A stretch of DNA of 64,000 bases from Ichthyophthirius multifiliis (lineage: Eukaryota > Ciliophora > Oligohymenophorea > Hymenostomatida): contig NW_004086028.1 in the NCBI RefSeq assembly GCF_000220395.1, positions 1 through 64,000 on the forward strand, written 5' to 3'. This document shows, in pieces, positions 40,666-52,297 of this stretch. Below the pieces are notes generated by a model. That model made no database searches. It worked only from the letters and a program-made list of their open reading frames with translations, and was not told where the DNA came from. Both the position numbers and the translations under genes were made by a program. Numbering within the stretch: the stretch's first letter is position 1; every line of letters starts with the position of its first letter.

Positions 40666-40820
40666 ATAAAATTTCAATAAGATTTAGCCTATATTCCTTT
40701 TTTAATAAAATTTCAATAAGATTTAGCCTATATTCCTTTTTTTATAAAATTTCAATAAGATTTAGCCTATATATTCCTTTTTTGATAAAATTTCAATAAG
40801 ATTTAGCCTATATATTCTTT
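40666..40820 (+). repeat. Four tandem copies of a 38-41 bp unit
   Basis: Four near-identical copies of a unit whose core is AAAATTTCAATAAGATTTAG followed by CCTATAT(AT)TCC and a T-run. Copies begin at about 40667, 40706, 40745 and 40788. They differ mainly in T-run length and an extra AT in the last two. The unit length is not a multiple of three, so it is unlikely to code. Each copy contains CAATAAGATTTAG, which looks like repeated intron 3' ends. Confidence 0.9.
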
Positions 40821-40834
40821 AATTTATCATTATC

Positions 40835-41530
40835 AGATTATAAGGAGGAATTTGCAGACTTTCGACATAATTTGAAAAAATAAAATATTCATTATAATTT
40901 TCTGAAAAAGGTCATATTTTATAACATATTGCATCTATATCTGTTTTTTATCCTATTTTATCATTAGATAGTGTAAATAATCCTATCTAGAAAATTTTAA
41001 AAGGAAACTTTTTAAAATTAAATATCCTCTTGCCTTCAATAGAGAAATTAGCATTAATTTATAAAGACAAATAAAATTTACTAATAACCAAAAATAAAGA
41101 AATAGATTCTAAATAAATATCAATTTTTGTGAATGTAAAATTTTTACTTTAAATACATTATTTTTTGAAAAATGAAGATGATAAAAATAAAATATAATCA
41201 AGAATAAAATCTAAATAGAGTATATTAATCTAGGATATTTTAGAAAGATATGATTTTAAAAAAAACACTAAAATATTCATTAGATATAGATTATTAAAAA
41301 AAAAAAAATATTTATTTATTGGAAATATTATTAATTTTAGATTAGGTCCAAGGAATCATATAGGGAGATGTTATGCGATTGCATTTTTTAATACATATTT
41401 TTAAAAACTTAATAAATAAAATAAAAAAATAATTCAGGAAAAGATAATGAAAAATTTCAAAGTAAAAAAAAAATTATTATGTTTAGAATAAGAATTTCTA
41501 GAAATGTATTTTTAAATTTTATTTATTTTA
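40835..41530 (+). CDS. Hypothetical protein, 5' end unclear
   Basis: A ciliate-code frame just after the tandem repeat begins near GGICRLSTQFEKIKYSLQ and runs about 230 residues. Ordered segments include SEKGHILQHIASISVFYPIL, LNILLPSIEKLALIYKDKQN, FRLGPRNHIGRCYAIAFFNT and FLEMYF. No start Met is obvious, so a first exon may lie upstream or inside the repeat. I found no TGA near the stated end; codon use becomes AT-only after about 41530, where I place the limit. The uneven but protein-like composition supports coding; the family is unknown. Confidence 0.4.
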
Positions 41531-41858
41531 AATAAAAATTGTATATTAAAAAAAAAATTAATTTATATATAAAAATTTATTTATATAATAATTAATATAT
41601 ATATTTTAATATATATATAATAAATTATTCCTTTATTAATTTTTTTATATATTCATATATATATATGCGTTTTTTTATTAATGTATAATTAATATATAAC
41701 GAATAATTAAAAATAAATATAAATATAAAAATAAATATATATTTATATATATAATTTTATTTTTTTTAAATAAATATATATTATTAGTGTTTTATCTTCT
41801 ATTATTAATTAATTTTAAATTTAAATTTTAAAATTAAATAAAATACAAAATATATATA

Positions 41859-41903
<45 letters not shown>

Positions 41904-42403
41904 ATATATATTTATATTTATTTATTTTTAACTGATGTTAAAAATAACATTATTTTTTATTTTATAATTATAAATTTTACGTTCTATTAAATTATTAAAT
42001 CTATAGAAAAATTAATATATTTAAATTTATATATCATATTAATAATGATATAAAATTAAAAGCAAAAAACTAGTTTTAAATTTATAATGCGATCTACTAT
42101 TATTTATATGTAATTTGAATATAAAAATTAATAAATATATTTTAATCAATAATACCCCAATAAATAAAAAATTGAATAATAAAAAGAATAATAAATGGAT
42201 TTTATGAATAATTTATTATATATTTAATTATTATTTATATTATTTTTAATTAAATATATAACTTTGAATTACATATCCTTTTATATTATATCCTTTTGTA
42301 AATTTTAAAAGATAAAATATATAAATAATATAATATTATAATAATATAAAATATATATTATATTAACACACATAATTATATATTAGCTTTGTATTTTTTT
42401 AAT
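41531..42403. other. Intergenic AT-rich spacer
   Basis: (TA)n tracts at 41850-41920 and A/T runs. No gene supported. Confidence 0.55.
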
Positions 42404-43285
42404 TCAGTTTTAATTTAATTAATAAGAGTTTTTTTAGGAGATAATTTCTTTAAGTTTTTATATTAAAATTCCATTTTATTAATTAACTGAATTAATTTAT
42501 TATTTATTATTTTATAATATAAAAACTATTCTTTATTTTAATTTATTTAAATTATTTTCAATATAATTATTTTATTTAGAATTTTTTTTTTCTAAAGTTT
42601 TATTTGTACTATTCGTTTATCCAAAATTAAATTGTTTTGTATATAAAAAATTACTGCTTAAAAAATCATTTTACTTTTCCATATTTAAAGGCGAAGTTAT
42701 TTTTAATATTTCATCAAGTGAATACTTTTTATTATTTCCTTTAAATTTAATATGATTTTTCTAAAATAAACTTTAATTACTACTACTACTATATGTTGTA
42801 AATGCTAAAGAATTATTTTTTTATTATTCTTAATTTTCTTTTAAAAACTCAGTTAATAAATTATATTAATTTTATAATTTTTCTTTATATTAAGAAATCT
42901 ATTTAAAATCCATGTTTTATGTAATTATTTAAAATGTTATTTATTATCTATTTGTTATTCCATAACTATTATTTATTGCTTCCACTTTTTATGTTAATCT
43001 ATTTATTGAACTTTGTTAATAACTTTCTTATGTTTATAAATGCTTATTTAATTATTTTAATTTAAAAAATTAATTAAATTTATAATGTGTTTTAGCTGAT
43101 TATTTGTTTTTTATTATTTATTAAGATTATTCCTAATAAGTATTTTAAAATGAAGATTTTTCCTATTTTTATTTACATGTTGCTTAAATCGTTTCTTTTT
43201 AAAATGTTTTATTGCTTATAATATTATAACCATTTTTATTTTTAGGCGAAGATATCATTAATTCTTATTAATTTGTATGAAACAT
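42404..43285 (-). CDS. Gln/Asn-rich hypothetical protein (293 aa)
   Basis: One uninterrupted frame of 294 codons from ATG 43285 to TGA 42404. The start is MFHTNQQELMISSPKNKNG. The composition is dominated by Q, N, K and S; more ordered parts are NKKYSLDEILKITSPLNMEK and QYNLLTEFLKENQEQQ (helical). It lies only 50 bp downstream of the stop of the next minus-strand gene, so the two are tightly packed. No domain recognised. Confidence 0.65.
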
Positions 43286-43335
43286 TGATTTATTATATTT
43301 TTTTCTTTATTTTATATCCTATATTAATAATTAAT

Positions 43336-44799
43336 TCATTTATTTATTTTATTTTATTAATATAAAAATACTGTTTAAATAATATTTTTGTAAAAATATA
43401 AAAATATTATTAAAATTATAATTTAATTTAATAAGGTTTCATTTTTTTATAAATTTTTGTTTTATTAATTTTTTTTGTTTTTTTTTTTTTAAAAATAAAG
43501 AAATATTTATAAATAAAGATTAAAAAAAAAATACAATTAATTTAAATTATATTTATATTTTTTTAAAAAAAAATAATCACTTAAAATATCAATATTTGAA
43601 TTTATAATATTAAATAAACAATCAGAAATATTCCTTTAAAATTTATTAAACTTATTAAATAAAATAAATATTTCCTTTTTTTATAATTTTCTATTTAAAA
43701 AGTCTATTATTTATAATTTAACTTTCTGTTTTTTGTATTTATAATTATATACATAGGTTAATATTTATGTATTTTAATAAAAAAAGCAATTATTCTGTTA
43801 TATTTTTTATGTAAAACTCTTTTAAATAACTAAGTATTACACTTTTTCATGGTTAAATTATCTTTTTTTGATTTTTTTGTTTTGTTTTAAATAAGCAACT
43901 GATTTTATAATTTGATTTTTATATTTTCCGCGGACCGCATTTAATTTTCTTTTTATTTTCAAACATTCTAAGAAATAATCTTAATTTTTATATTTAGTTT
44001 ATATATTTCTTTTTTATTTTGTATAAACAAAATCACTAAAAAACTTCATCATTTAAAAATAAAAATAACATATAAAATATTTATTATTTTAATATTATGA
44101 ACAAGACATATCAGTTATTTAATATATAAATAAAACTTTATATTTAAGTATTTAAATTTATTTATTATTATTGAATATTTATTATAATTTTTTTGTCATA
44201 TATTATTATTTAAAGTGCCTTTATTTTTTATTTATTTTGGACTATTATTATTTTCTTACTATAATTATTTTTAAATGGAAATAAAAATATTTTATTTTTC
44301 GAACTAATTCTTTAATATTTTATTCATAATTTTTTTTCTTTATTACAAATACTTTATTTATCCTATATTTATAATTTATTCGTACTTAGAATTCTAAATT
44401 TCCTATTACTTTCTTTAGTTATAAAATATATTTTTTTAAAACAAAATTGAATTCTTTAAATTTTTTGGTTAAAAAAATTATCTTATTATTCATCAATTCT
44501 ATTTAACATTGATATTATTTTGTATTTTATTTTTTATATATGGCTTTAGTAAGAAAATAATAATATTTCTCCTTGTGATATCTTTATGTAAATTGTTCTA
44601 TTTTTAAATATTAATTCTACTACAAATTGATTTATTGAATTGTGCTCATTTAGTTATTCTAATCATCAATCATATTTTTTACTTTATAAAATACGAATAA
44701 AAGTATTTATTTATTATTTAGAAATAAATATTATTATTAATTTTTTTATTTTTTTAAGTATAAGCTTATATAAAATATACTCATTAGATAATTGTTCAT
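43336..44799 (-). CDS. Lys/Asn/Gln-rich hypothetical protein (487 aa)
   Basis: A continuous frame of exactly 488 codons without TGA (ATG 44799, TGA 43336). With TGA the only stop, so long an open frame is unlikely by chance even here. The start is MNNYLMSIFYISLYLKKQ. The basic middle includes LKKVIGNLEFQVRINYKYRI and IKELVRKIKYFYFHLK; a later part reads FLECLKIKRKLNAVRGKYKN. Codons for N-A-V-R-G stand out as GC-rich against the flanks (43926-43940). No family recognised. The last ~70 residues are low complexity and could be 3' non-coding if a missed intron or undercall exists. Confidence 0.5.
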
Positions 44800-45065
44800 T
44801 TTATTTTTAGATAAAATAAAACTTAAAAATTAATGTTTTTTATAAATCATAACAAAAATGAAGAAATCATGAAAAATAGATAAATATACTAAAAACATAA
44901 TATATAAATATAAAATTATAATATTAAAATAAAATTAAAAAAAAACAATAATAGTTTAAAATAATATATTAGCTACAAAAAAATATTATTAATTTTAATT
45001 AATTTAAACTACTTAAAAAAACAAAACAAAACAATAGCTTAAAATTAATAAAATAAAGAAAAAAA

Positions 45066-45704
45066 ATGGATTATGAAATATATAAACAACTTATTTAAGA
45101 TAAAAAAAATAGAAATAAATGGTTAACATTTTAATAATTAGTTAAAAAATGCAAGAATAAATTTCCGGTAACAGTATAAGATTTTTAAACGAGTCTTTAT
45201 TTTTAATATTACCGTAATTAAATAAAGCCAAAATATCCATTTTATAATTTATAAAATAAATAATAATTATTTGACCAAATTTAAGACACAGAAACTGGTT
45301 TGTAATAGAATTTCGAATTACTACTTAGTTATGATAATGTTGAAAATGATTTGATAGAATTATTAAATGAAGGTAAAATAATTGCTATAAAAAGAAAATT
45401 AGATGATTATATTTTTACATATTACTTAGTTGATTATTTGTATGAAGAAGAAATGGATAAAAAAAGAGATAAGCTTATACCTGATGAGTTTTATTTTGAT
45501 AAAGATTGTATTAATAGTTTTAAGAGAAGTTAACTAAATAAAATTTAAAAAGATTTAAAGTATTTAACTATTGAAAAAGAAAATTTTAAAAAATAAAGTA
45601 AGTAATATAATAAAAAGGATGGTATTTTTAATAGCTATGTTTTAGAAAATAATGAATATTTAAAGATTTTATTTTAAGAAGAATATGAAAAATCGAAAAT
45701 CTGA
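45066..45704 (+). CDS. TFIIE-beta-like winged-helix protein
   Basis: An intron-less frame of exactly 213 codons. The start is MDYEIYKQLIQDKKNRNKW. The middle, KPKYPFYNLQNKQQLFDQIQ then LLLSYDNVENDLIELLNEGK and IIAIKRKLDDYIFTYY, follows the second winged-helix region of TFIIE-beta. In that family one finds a pY-x-I-x-x-K-x-x-LL start, a G-x-x-x-x-x-L-x-x-x-Y segment, and a DLxxLxxxGxIxxI helix-strand ending. The C-terminus is acidic/basic helical and ends SKI-TGA. TFIIE-beta pairs with TFIIE-alpha in RNA polymerase II initiation. Similarity is judged by eye on a divergent protein, so the name is tentative. Confidence 0.5.
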
Positions 45705-45844
45705 TAAAAAAATTAAAATTACTGATATAATTTATAGTTTTTGAAAAAATATTATATATATAAATATTAATTAAACAGAAAAATAAAATTAAAAGATGTA
45801 AATATATTGATATAAAAAAATTTAATTAATATATAAATATAAAG

Positions 45845-45877
<33 letters not shown>

Positions 45878-46333
45878 TATATATTTATATATATATTTTT
45901 ATTATAATTAAAATGATATTTATTTCATATATTTATTTAATGTAAATAGTATTTTTTTTTTTTATCATAAATTAATAAAATTAATTGATTTATTATATTT
46001 AATTATTATTATCAAAATTTTATTAAATAAATTATGGTTTTAAATCAAAAAATTGAATAATAATTATTATAAACAATATATCTTTCATTTTATTTTTTTA
46101 TTTAAATTTAAATTATTGTGCTAATATATATTCTTTTTTAAAAATATTTTTTATTTTTATTTTTCTTTTTATTTTAATAATTATGTTTATTAATTTATAT
46201 AAAAAAAACTATATTATATATAATTTAAAATAAATTTAAATAAAATATATTAAAAACATAAGAAATAAAAAAAAATAATATATAATTATATTTAATATAA
46301 AAGTATATTTAAAAATCATAAAGTTAATTTTTA
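45705..46333. other. Intergenic spacer between convergent genes
   Basis: AT-rich, with (TA)n at 45845-45895. No gene seen. Confidence 0.55.
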
Positions 46334-47918
46334 TCATATAATTTTTACTGAATTAACCGAATTTTCAGATTAAGTATCCGAAGTAGAATATTTAGTTTGA
46401 TTATTATCATGAAATTATTTTTAATTAAAAGTCGAGTTTTATTATTATTAGTTAGATTCATAATCTTTAATACTTTAATTAAGTTTTACTTTAATACAAC
46501 TTGTATCATTATTAACATTAATTATATTTTCTAATTAGCATATTATTTCTTATATATTTTTTAAAATTTGATTATTATTTTATTTTTCAAACTTAACTTT
46601 TTTTTAATTCATATAATTATTTTACAAAATATCTTTAAACTAATCTAAACTTTATTAATCTTTTAAATTTATATATATTGTATTTTTTAAAAAAAAAATA
46701 AACAAAAACAAAATAAATAATTAAAATAAAAACCATAAATTTAAAATATTTACCTTTAAAAAAAGTAAATTCTTATCTTTATATATTACTTATATTAAGT
46801 AAATCTAGCGAATTATTTTATAAACCTGTATCTAGAGTCGATATTCCTGTATTTAATGTTTATTTAAGTTCTTCTTCTTTTTTAGTTTCTTCTAGTTCTA
46901 TAAAATCTTACTAAATTTATGTTTAAAAATCATTAAATTATTTATTTTCATTAAATTCATCAGTAAAAATAACGAAATTATTTTCATTTAAATTTAATTC
47001 TTAAATAGTTATATTTTCATCCATATCTTCATACTTAATTATTTCTTATTTCTATTATATATTTAAAATCAGACTCATTTATAAATATTCTATATTATTC
47101 GGGCTTATTAATCTTAATAATTTTTTTACTTAAAAATTCAAAGGATAATACCCTACTTCTACATAAGTTCTTATGCCCCATTTTATTTAAAAGCCTAATT
47201 ATACTGCTTATAGATCTATATATTCGTTTTCTGAAAGTATATTTCCTTCCAAATCTTTGCTTTATATTACATTTTAATTTAATTATTAATTTTAAACATA
47301 TTAATTTGAAAACAATCTTATTATTGGACCTTTTGTTTATATTATAATTAATATTTTTTTATATTTACCTCCTAAAAAACGAGAAGTTATTTAATTATAT
47401 TCTTCTTTTCCAATAATAACGAAATCTTCGTTTATTTTTTAATTCTAATTCAGTTTAAAATATTCGTATTTTTCAATTATTTAATGTTTTTGATTTTTAT
47501 GCATTTAATTAAATATAAATTTTCGTTTTTCGATATTTTCTTCAAAATCATTTTGCTAATCACTATATTTTTTTATTATAAAAAAAAAATTAATTATTTA
47601 AATCATTTAATGCAATTTTTCATTATATTTAATACATTAATTATTAATTATCAAAATTGCTAAGTTAATCTGTTTAACTAAATCCTTCTGAAGTTAAATA
47701 TAAGAACGTTTGAAACTCTTAAAACCTTTTTTTAATTTGATTTCATTTTGGTTGATTAGTTTTTTATAAATAAACTTATATTATTGTAATATTTTATTTA
47801 TATAAAGTTATAAATTTTACCATTTTAAAGGAAAAACATAAAATATATTTTCTTATTTTTTAAAACTGTTAGATAAGAATTTTGAAGCCCAAGTTTATAT
47901 GCTAATATTATTATTCAT
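46334..47918 (-). CDS. DUSP-like domain protein
   Basis: Starts MNNNISIQTWASKFLSNS at 47918. Removing introns 47688-47725, 47563-47635 and 46650-46753 gives a frame that is whole after adding one base at an A7 run near 46758-46764. The N-terminal part has a DUSP-like order: NIFYVFPLKWQNLQLYINKI (W after a beta strand), LSNFDNQQL (the IxNxxL motif), then EDFVIIGKEEYNQITSRFLG and KYKKILIIIQ. DUSP domains usually accompany ubiquitin-specific proteases, but no Cys or His box is present here. A further segment (LQAVQLGFQIKWGIRTYVE, then VGYYPLNFQVKKLL) is unassigned. The rest is acidic and Q/N-rich, ending at TGA 46334. The domain call is by eye and moderate. Confidence 0.55.
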
Positions 47919-48766
47919 TTATTTATTTTTATAATGTTTTTTTATTTTAATATTATTATAAGAAAAAAAATTTATTAAAATGTTTAAATAATCATATTTA
48001 CATAAAATCATTTAAATTAAATTAATATATTAATTTTATTTTTAATATTATATATTCATTTTTTATCATTTATAATGATAACTTATATAAAAAAATAAAA
48101 TTAAGCTTTAAATTTTATAAATTTTTTCTTATAATAAAATTAATAATTATTTTTTAAATACTAAATTACTTATTTATAACTATAAAAAGAAATTTTATTA
48201 TAATATATTAAATTTTGTTTCAAATATTTTTATTTTTTACATATATTACATAGATAAATTTTTATAATTTTCATTATATATACTTTTATACAATAAATAT
48301 AAATTATAATTTATATTATTTTTGAAACATATTTTTTTGTTTTTTTTTTTTCATAGATTGACTAAAAATTTAGTAATTAAATTATAAAACTCAAAAAATT
48401 AATTAAATTTATATAAAAAATAAATATTCTATTAAAAACATTTTTTTAAAAAAAAATTAGAATATAAACTATTTAATCTTTTATTTGAACAAAAAATAAA
48501 TAAATATACTATCAATGATATTTAAGATTGAATAAACTAAATTAAAATTATAATTATTAATTTAAAATAATTTATTTATATAAAATAAAAATAAAATAAA
48601 AAAACTAAAACTTTTTATATAGTAAAATAATTCTAAAATAAGCATGATTATTATTTATTTAATTTTAAAATAATAAAAACGAAATAAATTAATATTTCTC
48701 TTATTAACATACATATATAATAACATATTTTTTTATAAAAAAATCAATATTTGCTTTTTGCTTTAA
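47919..48766. other. Intergenic spacer
   Basis: About 850 bp of AT-rich DNA between two minus-strand genes. One frame of the upstream gene stays open into this region only because TGA is rare; the composition is not protein-like. Confidence 0.5.
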
Positions 48767-49547
48767 TCACTTTTTTTTTTTAGAATTTTATTTTTATTAT
48801 TAAATTATTTTGATTCTAAAAATTAATTTTAATATTTTAAATTAGTTTAATTGCTAATATCCTTATACTAATATTATTAAAAAAGCTTATCATTATTATC
48901 TTACATTTATTTTTATTATTCCAATAATAATTCATTTTATAATATTTACTCTTATAATTTATCTATAACATTTTTCAAGTTATTTATATTGAAAAAAGGT
49001 TTATGTTTACAATTAAAACATGAGTATGTATTATTTTTATCTGCATGTATTATATTTTTTTTATTCTTTTTAAATAAAGATATTAATTTATATTCTTCTT
49101 ATTTTATAAATTCAACTTTTTAAAAAGGAGGATTCAATTTTAAAGGAACAAATTAATTTTATTTTATTGTTTAGAATTTTCCGAATATTTTTTTAGAATT
49201 ATTTTACTCTATAACAGGAAATTTTTCGAATATTTTAACATTATTGAGTTAATTTTATGATAATGAATTTGTTTTTAAAGTTCGATGAAAATTCGATTAA
49301 TGGGTTTTATTAGGAGTTCTATATGAAAACTAAGAATTGTTATTATAATTTAATAAACTTTTAGAATAACTTAAAGATTTTTCATTATAATTTTCATTTT
49401 TTTAAAACATAAATTATATTTAGACTTTATTTGGTAATTTAACTAAATCATCATATTATGATCTTTTTTTTATTTTTAATTTTTTAGTTTATTTTTTTAC
49501 ATTTATTTGGAATAATTATTGGGTTGTTTAGAATAGTAATTATGCAT
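48767..49547 (-). CDS. Hypothetical protein with CxxCxH motif
   Basis: The start MHNYYSKQPNNYSKQ (49547) leads to YDDLVKLPNKVQIQFM, SYRTPNKTHQSNFHRTLKTN, PLKLNPPFQKVEFIKQEEYK, then NTYSCFNCKHKPFFNINNLK, whose CFNCKH suggests a small metal-binding turn. A helical end follows (VIDKLQEQILQNELLLEQQK). One intron of 38 nt, or one added base at the T6 run 49480-49485, is needed near the N-terminus. A second added base at the T11 run 48771-48781 places TGA at 48767-48769. With both, the length is exactly 261 codons. Family unknown. Confidence 0.6.
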
Positions 49548-49779
49548 TATTTTTATTTTATTTTTTTATAAAAAAATTGTGAATATAAATAATAAATAAA
49601 AAATATATAAAATATTAAATAAAAAATATTTATATAAAAAATATATAAAAAATTTATAAAAATATAAAAACCTAATAAATATTAAAAATAATTGCTTATT
49701 TATTTATTAATTTTTTTTTTTTTTAATTTCTTTCATAATAATTTTATCTAATTTAAGAATTTCAAATCTAAATATTACC

Positions 49780-50480
49780 TTTATTTCTAATTTTTAATAT
49801 TAGTAAGATTTAAAAATATTTATTTATATTTTCCTTTGTAATCCCAAAATCAGACTTAACAAAAAAAATATGCTTTAGAACAACATCATTTATATTTTGT
49901 TTAAAAATAATTTTTTTTATAGTTTTTATATTATATTTAAACAAATTTTTCCACTTTAATTAATAACTAAAGACAAAATTATTTCATTTTTACCTATTTT
50001 TTTAAAAAAATGAAAGGGGGAAGGGGGAAGGGGGGGAGAGCGAGGGAGGCTTTTCGATTTTTATTTTTTCCTAATGTTTTTCCAAAAATTATTCATTATT
50101 ATTAAACAAATATATATTATATTTTTATAAGCTAAATAATATCTATTTTAATATATACAAAGTATTTAAATAGGAAGAATTTCGTTCATATTATTAGTAT
50201 TATTTATCTAAAATAGTACTATTTTTAAAAAAAAAGCTTTTGTTTTTTAACTTTAAATTTTCTTTTCTTTGGATTTCTAAATATTCTTATAATTTATCAC
50301 AAGAAAATATATTCCTATATAACTGTAATAAGGAGATTATTGTTTATGGAATTATATTGAATTTTACGATTATGAATGATCATGATCTTAATTTTTTTTA
50401 TGGAATATTTGGATTTATCTAATGATATTTTTTTTTATTTTCCCATCAAAAAATTAAAGACTATATTGATTCAAACTATA
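49780..50480 (-). CDS. Doubtful minus-strand coding region
   Basis: Two ciliate-code stretches look protein-like on the minus strand. One, about 50480-50070, contains ELVNNYSLNQYSLQFFDGKI and SPYYSYIGIYFLVINYKN. The other, about 49980-49780, contains FSYQLKWKNLFKYNIK, VVLKHIFFVKSDFGITKEN and ends at TGA. Between them lies the G-rich (C-rich on this strand) tract, which would code for a Pro/Ser-rich segment. I cannot find a start or join the two parts in one frame. The plus strand also has an open frame here (MFFNFKFSFLWISKYSYN, 50240-50422), so even the strand is uncertain. Confidence 0.25.
50016..50049 (+). other. Anomalous G-rich purine tract
   Basis: Three G-runs of 5, 5 and 7 separated by AA, followed by GAGAGCGAGGGAGG. 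All but one base in 34 is a purine. It is by far the most G-rich place in a window that is otherwise nearly free of GC outside genes. The first three runs plus GGGAGG could form an intramolecular G-quadruplex. It is not the GGGGTT telomere repeat of this ciliate group. Confidence 0.9.
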
Positions 50481-50489
50481 ATTATTCAC

Positions 50490-52297
50490 TAATTCACTAA
50501 ATAAGATGATTTATTTTGAAGAAACACATTTAAAATTTACTCAAAAAAAAATTAACTTTTGAAAGAGTATTAAAATGGTAAAATCTCATAAATGAAGATG
50601 TTTGAAACAATTTATTTATTAGTTGAAAATTATATAATATCCAAAAAAAAAAAAAACTTGAAGCTTATATAAGTGATTTTTTTAAAAAAAAATAATAATA
50701 AAAGAAATTCTTTATTTTAAAAAAAAAATAAAAGAAATTCTTTAAATAATTTAATAATATATTTTTTTTTTTTTAATATAATAATTTTCATTTAAAATAA
50801 AAATATTTTAAATTTATTTTTATTTCAAATAAAATAAAATGAATTTATTATTAAAATATTAATATGTTATTAAGTAAATATTTTATTTTTTAAATTAGAG
50901 AAAAGAATACATTTTATCTAATATAGAAATACTCTTTTAGATTTAATTGATTCAGATAATTTAAAATATATTATTATATTCATTAAATATGTTTTCGTTT
51001 TATATAAAATCTTACTTTTATGTTTTTTCTAATAAATAACTTGCTTTTTTAAATTTTTACATATTTAATTTTATCTTTTTATCTAAATTAAATAATTGGT
51101 TTATATTTTTATATTAATTAATCATAATTTTTACAAATATAAATTTATTTATATAAGGAAATTTGAATAAGAATTTAAATATTTATTATAATATTTTTAA
51201 TATAAATTAATTTTGTTTAAGACTATATATTATTTTAATTTAAAAAATTATACACTCTATATCTTTTAATTATTTTAATATTAAATAAATAAGCTATTTT
51301 AAATTATTAATTGTCTAATATAATTTATTAATTTGTATATAATTTAATTATTATTTATAATTTTGTTAAATATTATAATAATATATAATATTTTTTTTTA
51401 AAATAATTTATTATTATTTTAATTTTTATAATTTAGGAAAATATGTATGTTCTAATTGTACAAAGTGTAATATACTGTTTTTTTATAATAATTTTTTTAT
51501 ATTATATAATTTAATTATTTAATCTAATTTTGGTGTTAGAAACATTATAACTATACTTGTTATATATTAATTTTATATTTATAATAAAAATATAATTAAT
51601 TTTTTTTCTTAATATTTCAAATTTTTTATTTTATTAAATTTTTTTTTAAAAAATTACAGATATTTTTAAAAAAGTAATTATATCAAAAAAATTATTTAAT
51701 ATATCTAAAATAAATAAATACAGTAGGTTTTTCTTTAATGAGGATTTTGATTTTATTAAAAATAAAAATTATTTTAATTAATAAATTTTATTCATTTTTT
51801 AAATGTTAGTTATAAAATAAAATTAAATATTATTTATTACATTGCATTTTTTTTTTTCTATTTATTTTTTTTGATAATAATTATATATATATATATAGTT
51901 TTTTAAATATATATTAATTTTTTTTATTTATATTTACTTTAATACTGTTTTTATTTATTTTTTTTAATTACGATTTAATTTATAATGACGAAACAATTAA
52001 AATAATATGATTTTAAAAAAAAAAAAAAAATATTAAAAAAGAATTATTTAAAAAATATAAAATTTATTAATAAAAGATTAAATAAATAAAATAAAGTAAA
52101 TTGATATATTTTAGAAAATTTTCAGAATTTTAATTTATAGATAAAATAGATATTATTATTTTTAAATGAATATATTAATCAATTAATAATATTCACACAA
52201 AAATTAATTAAATGATCCGTCATTAATAAAGAAACATAAAATAATCATTAAAAAATAAAAAATAAATAAAAAATTAATTTAAAAAAAAATTAAAAAA
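50490..52297. other. Gene-poor AT-rich region
   Basis: About 1.8 kb of A/T runs upstream of the transporter gene. No supportable gene; short open frames lack protein-like composition. Confidence 0.5.

Noticed and set aside
40666-40820. CRISPR array
   Set aside because: Units abut without variable spacers, only four copies, in a eukaryotic context.
50016-50049. Telomere repeat remnant
   Set aside because: The repeat here is GGGGGAA-like and irregular, not GGGGTT or its complement.
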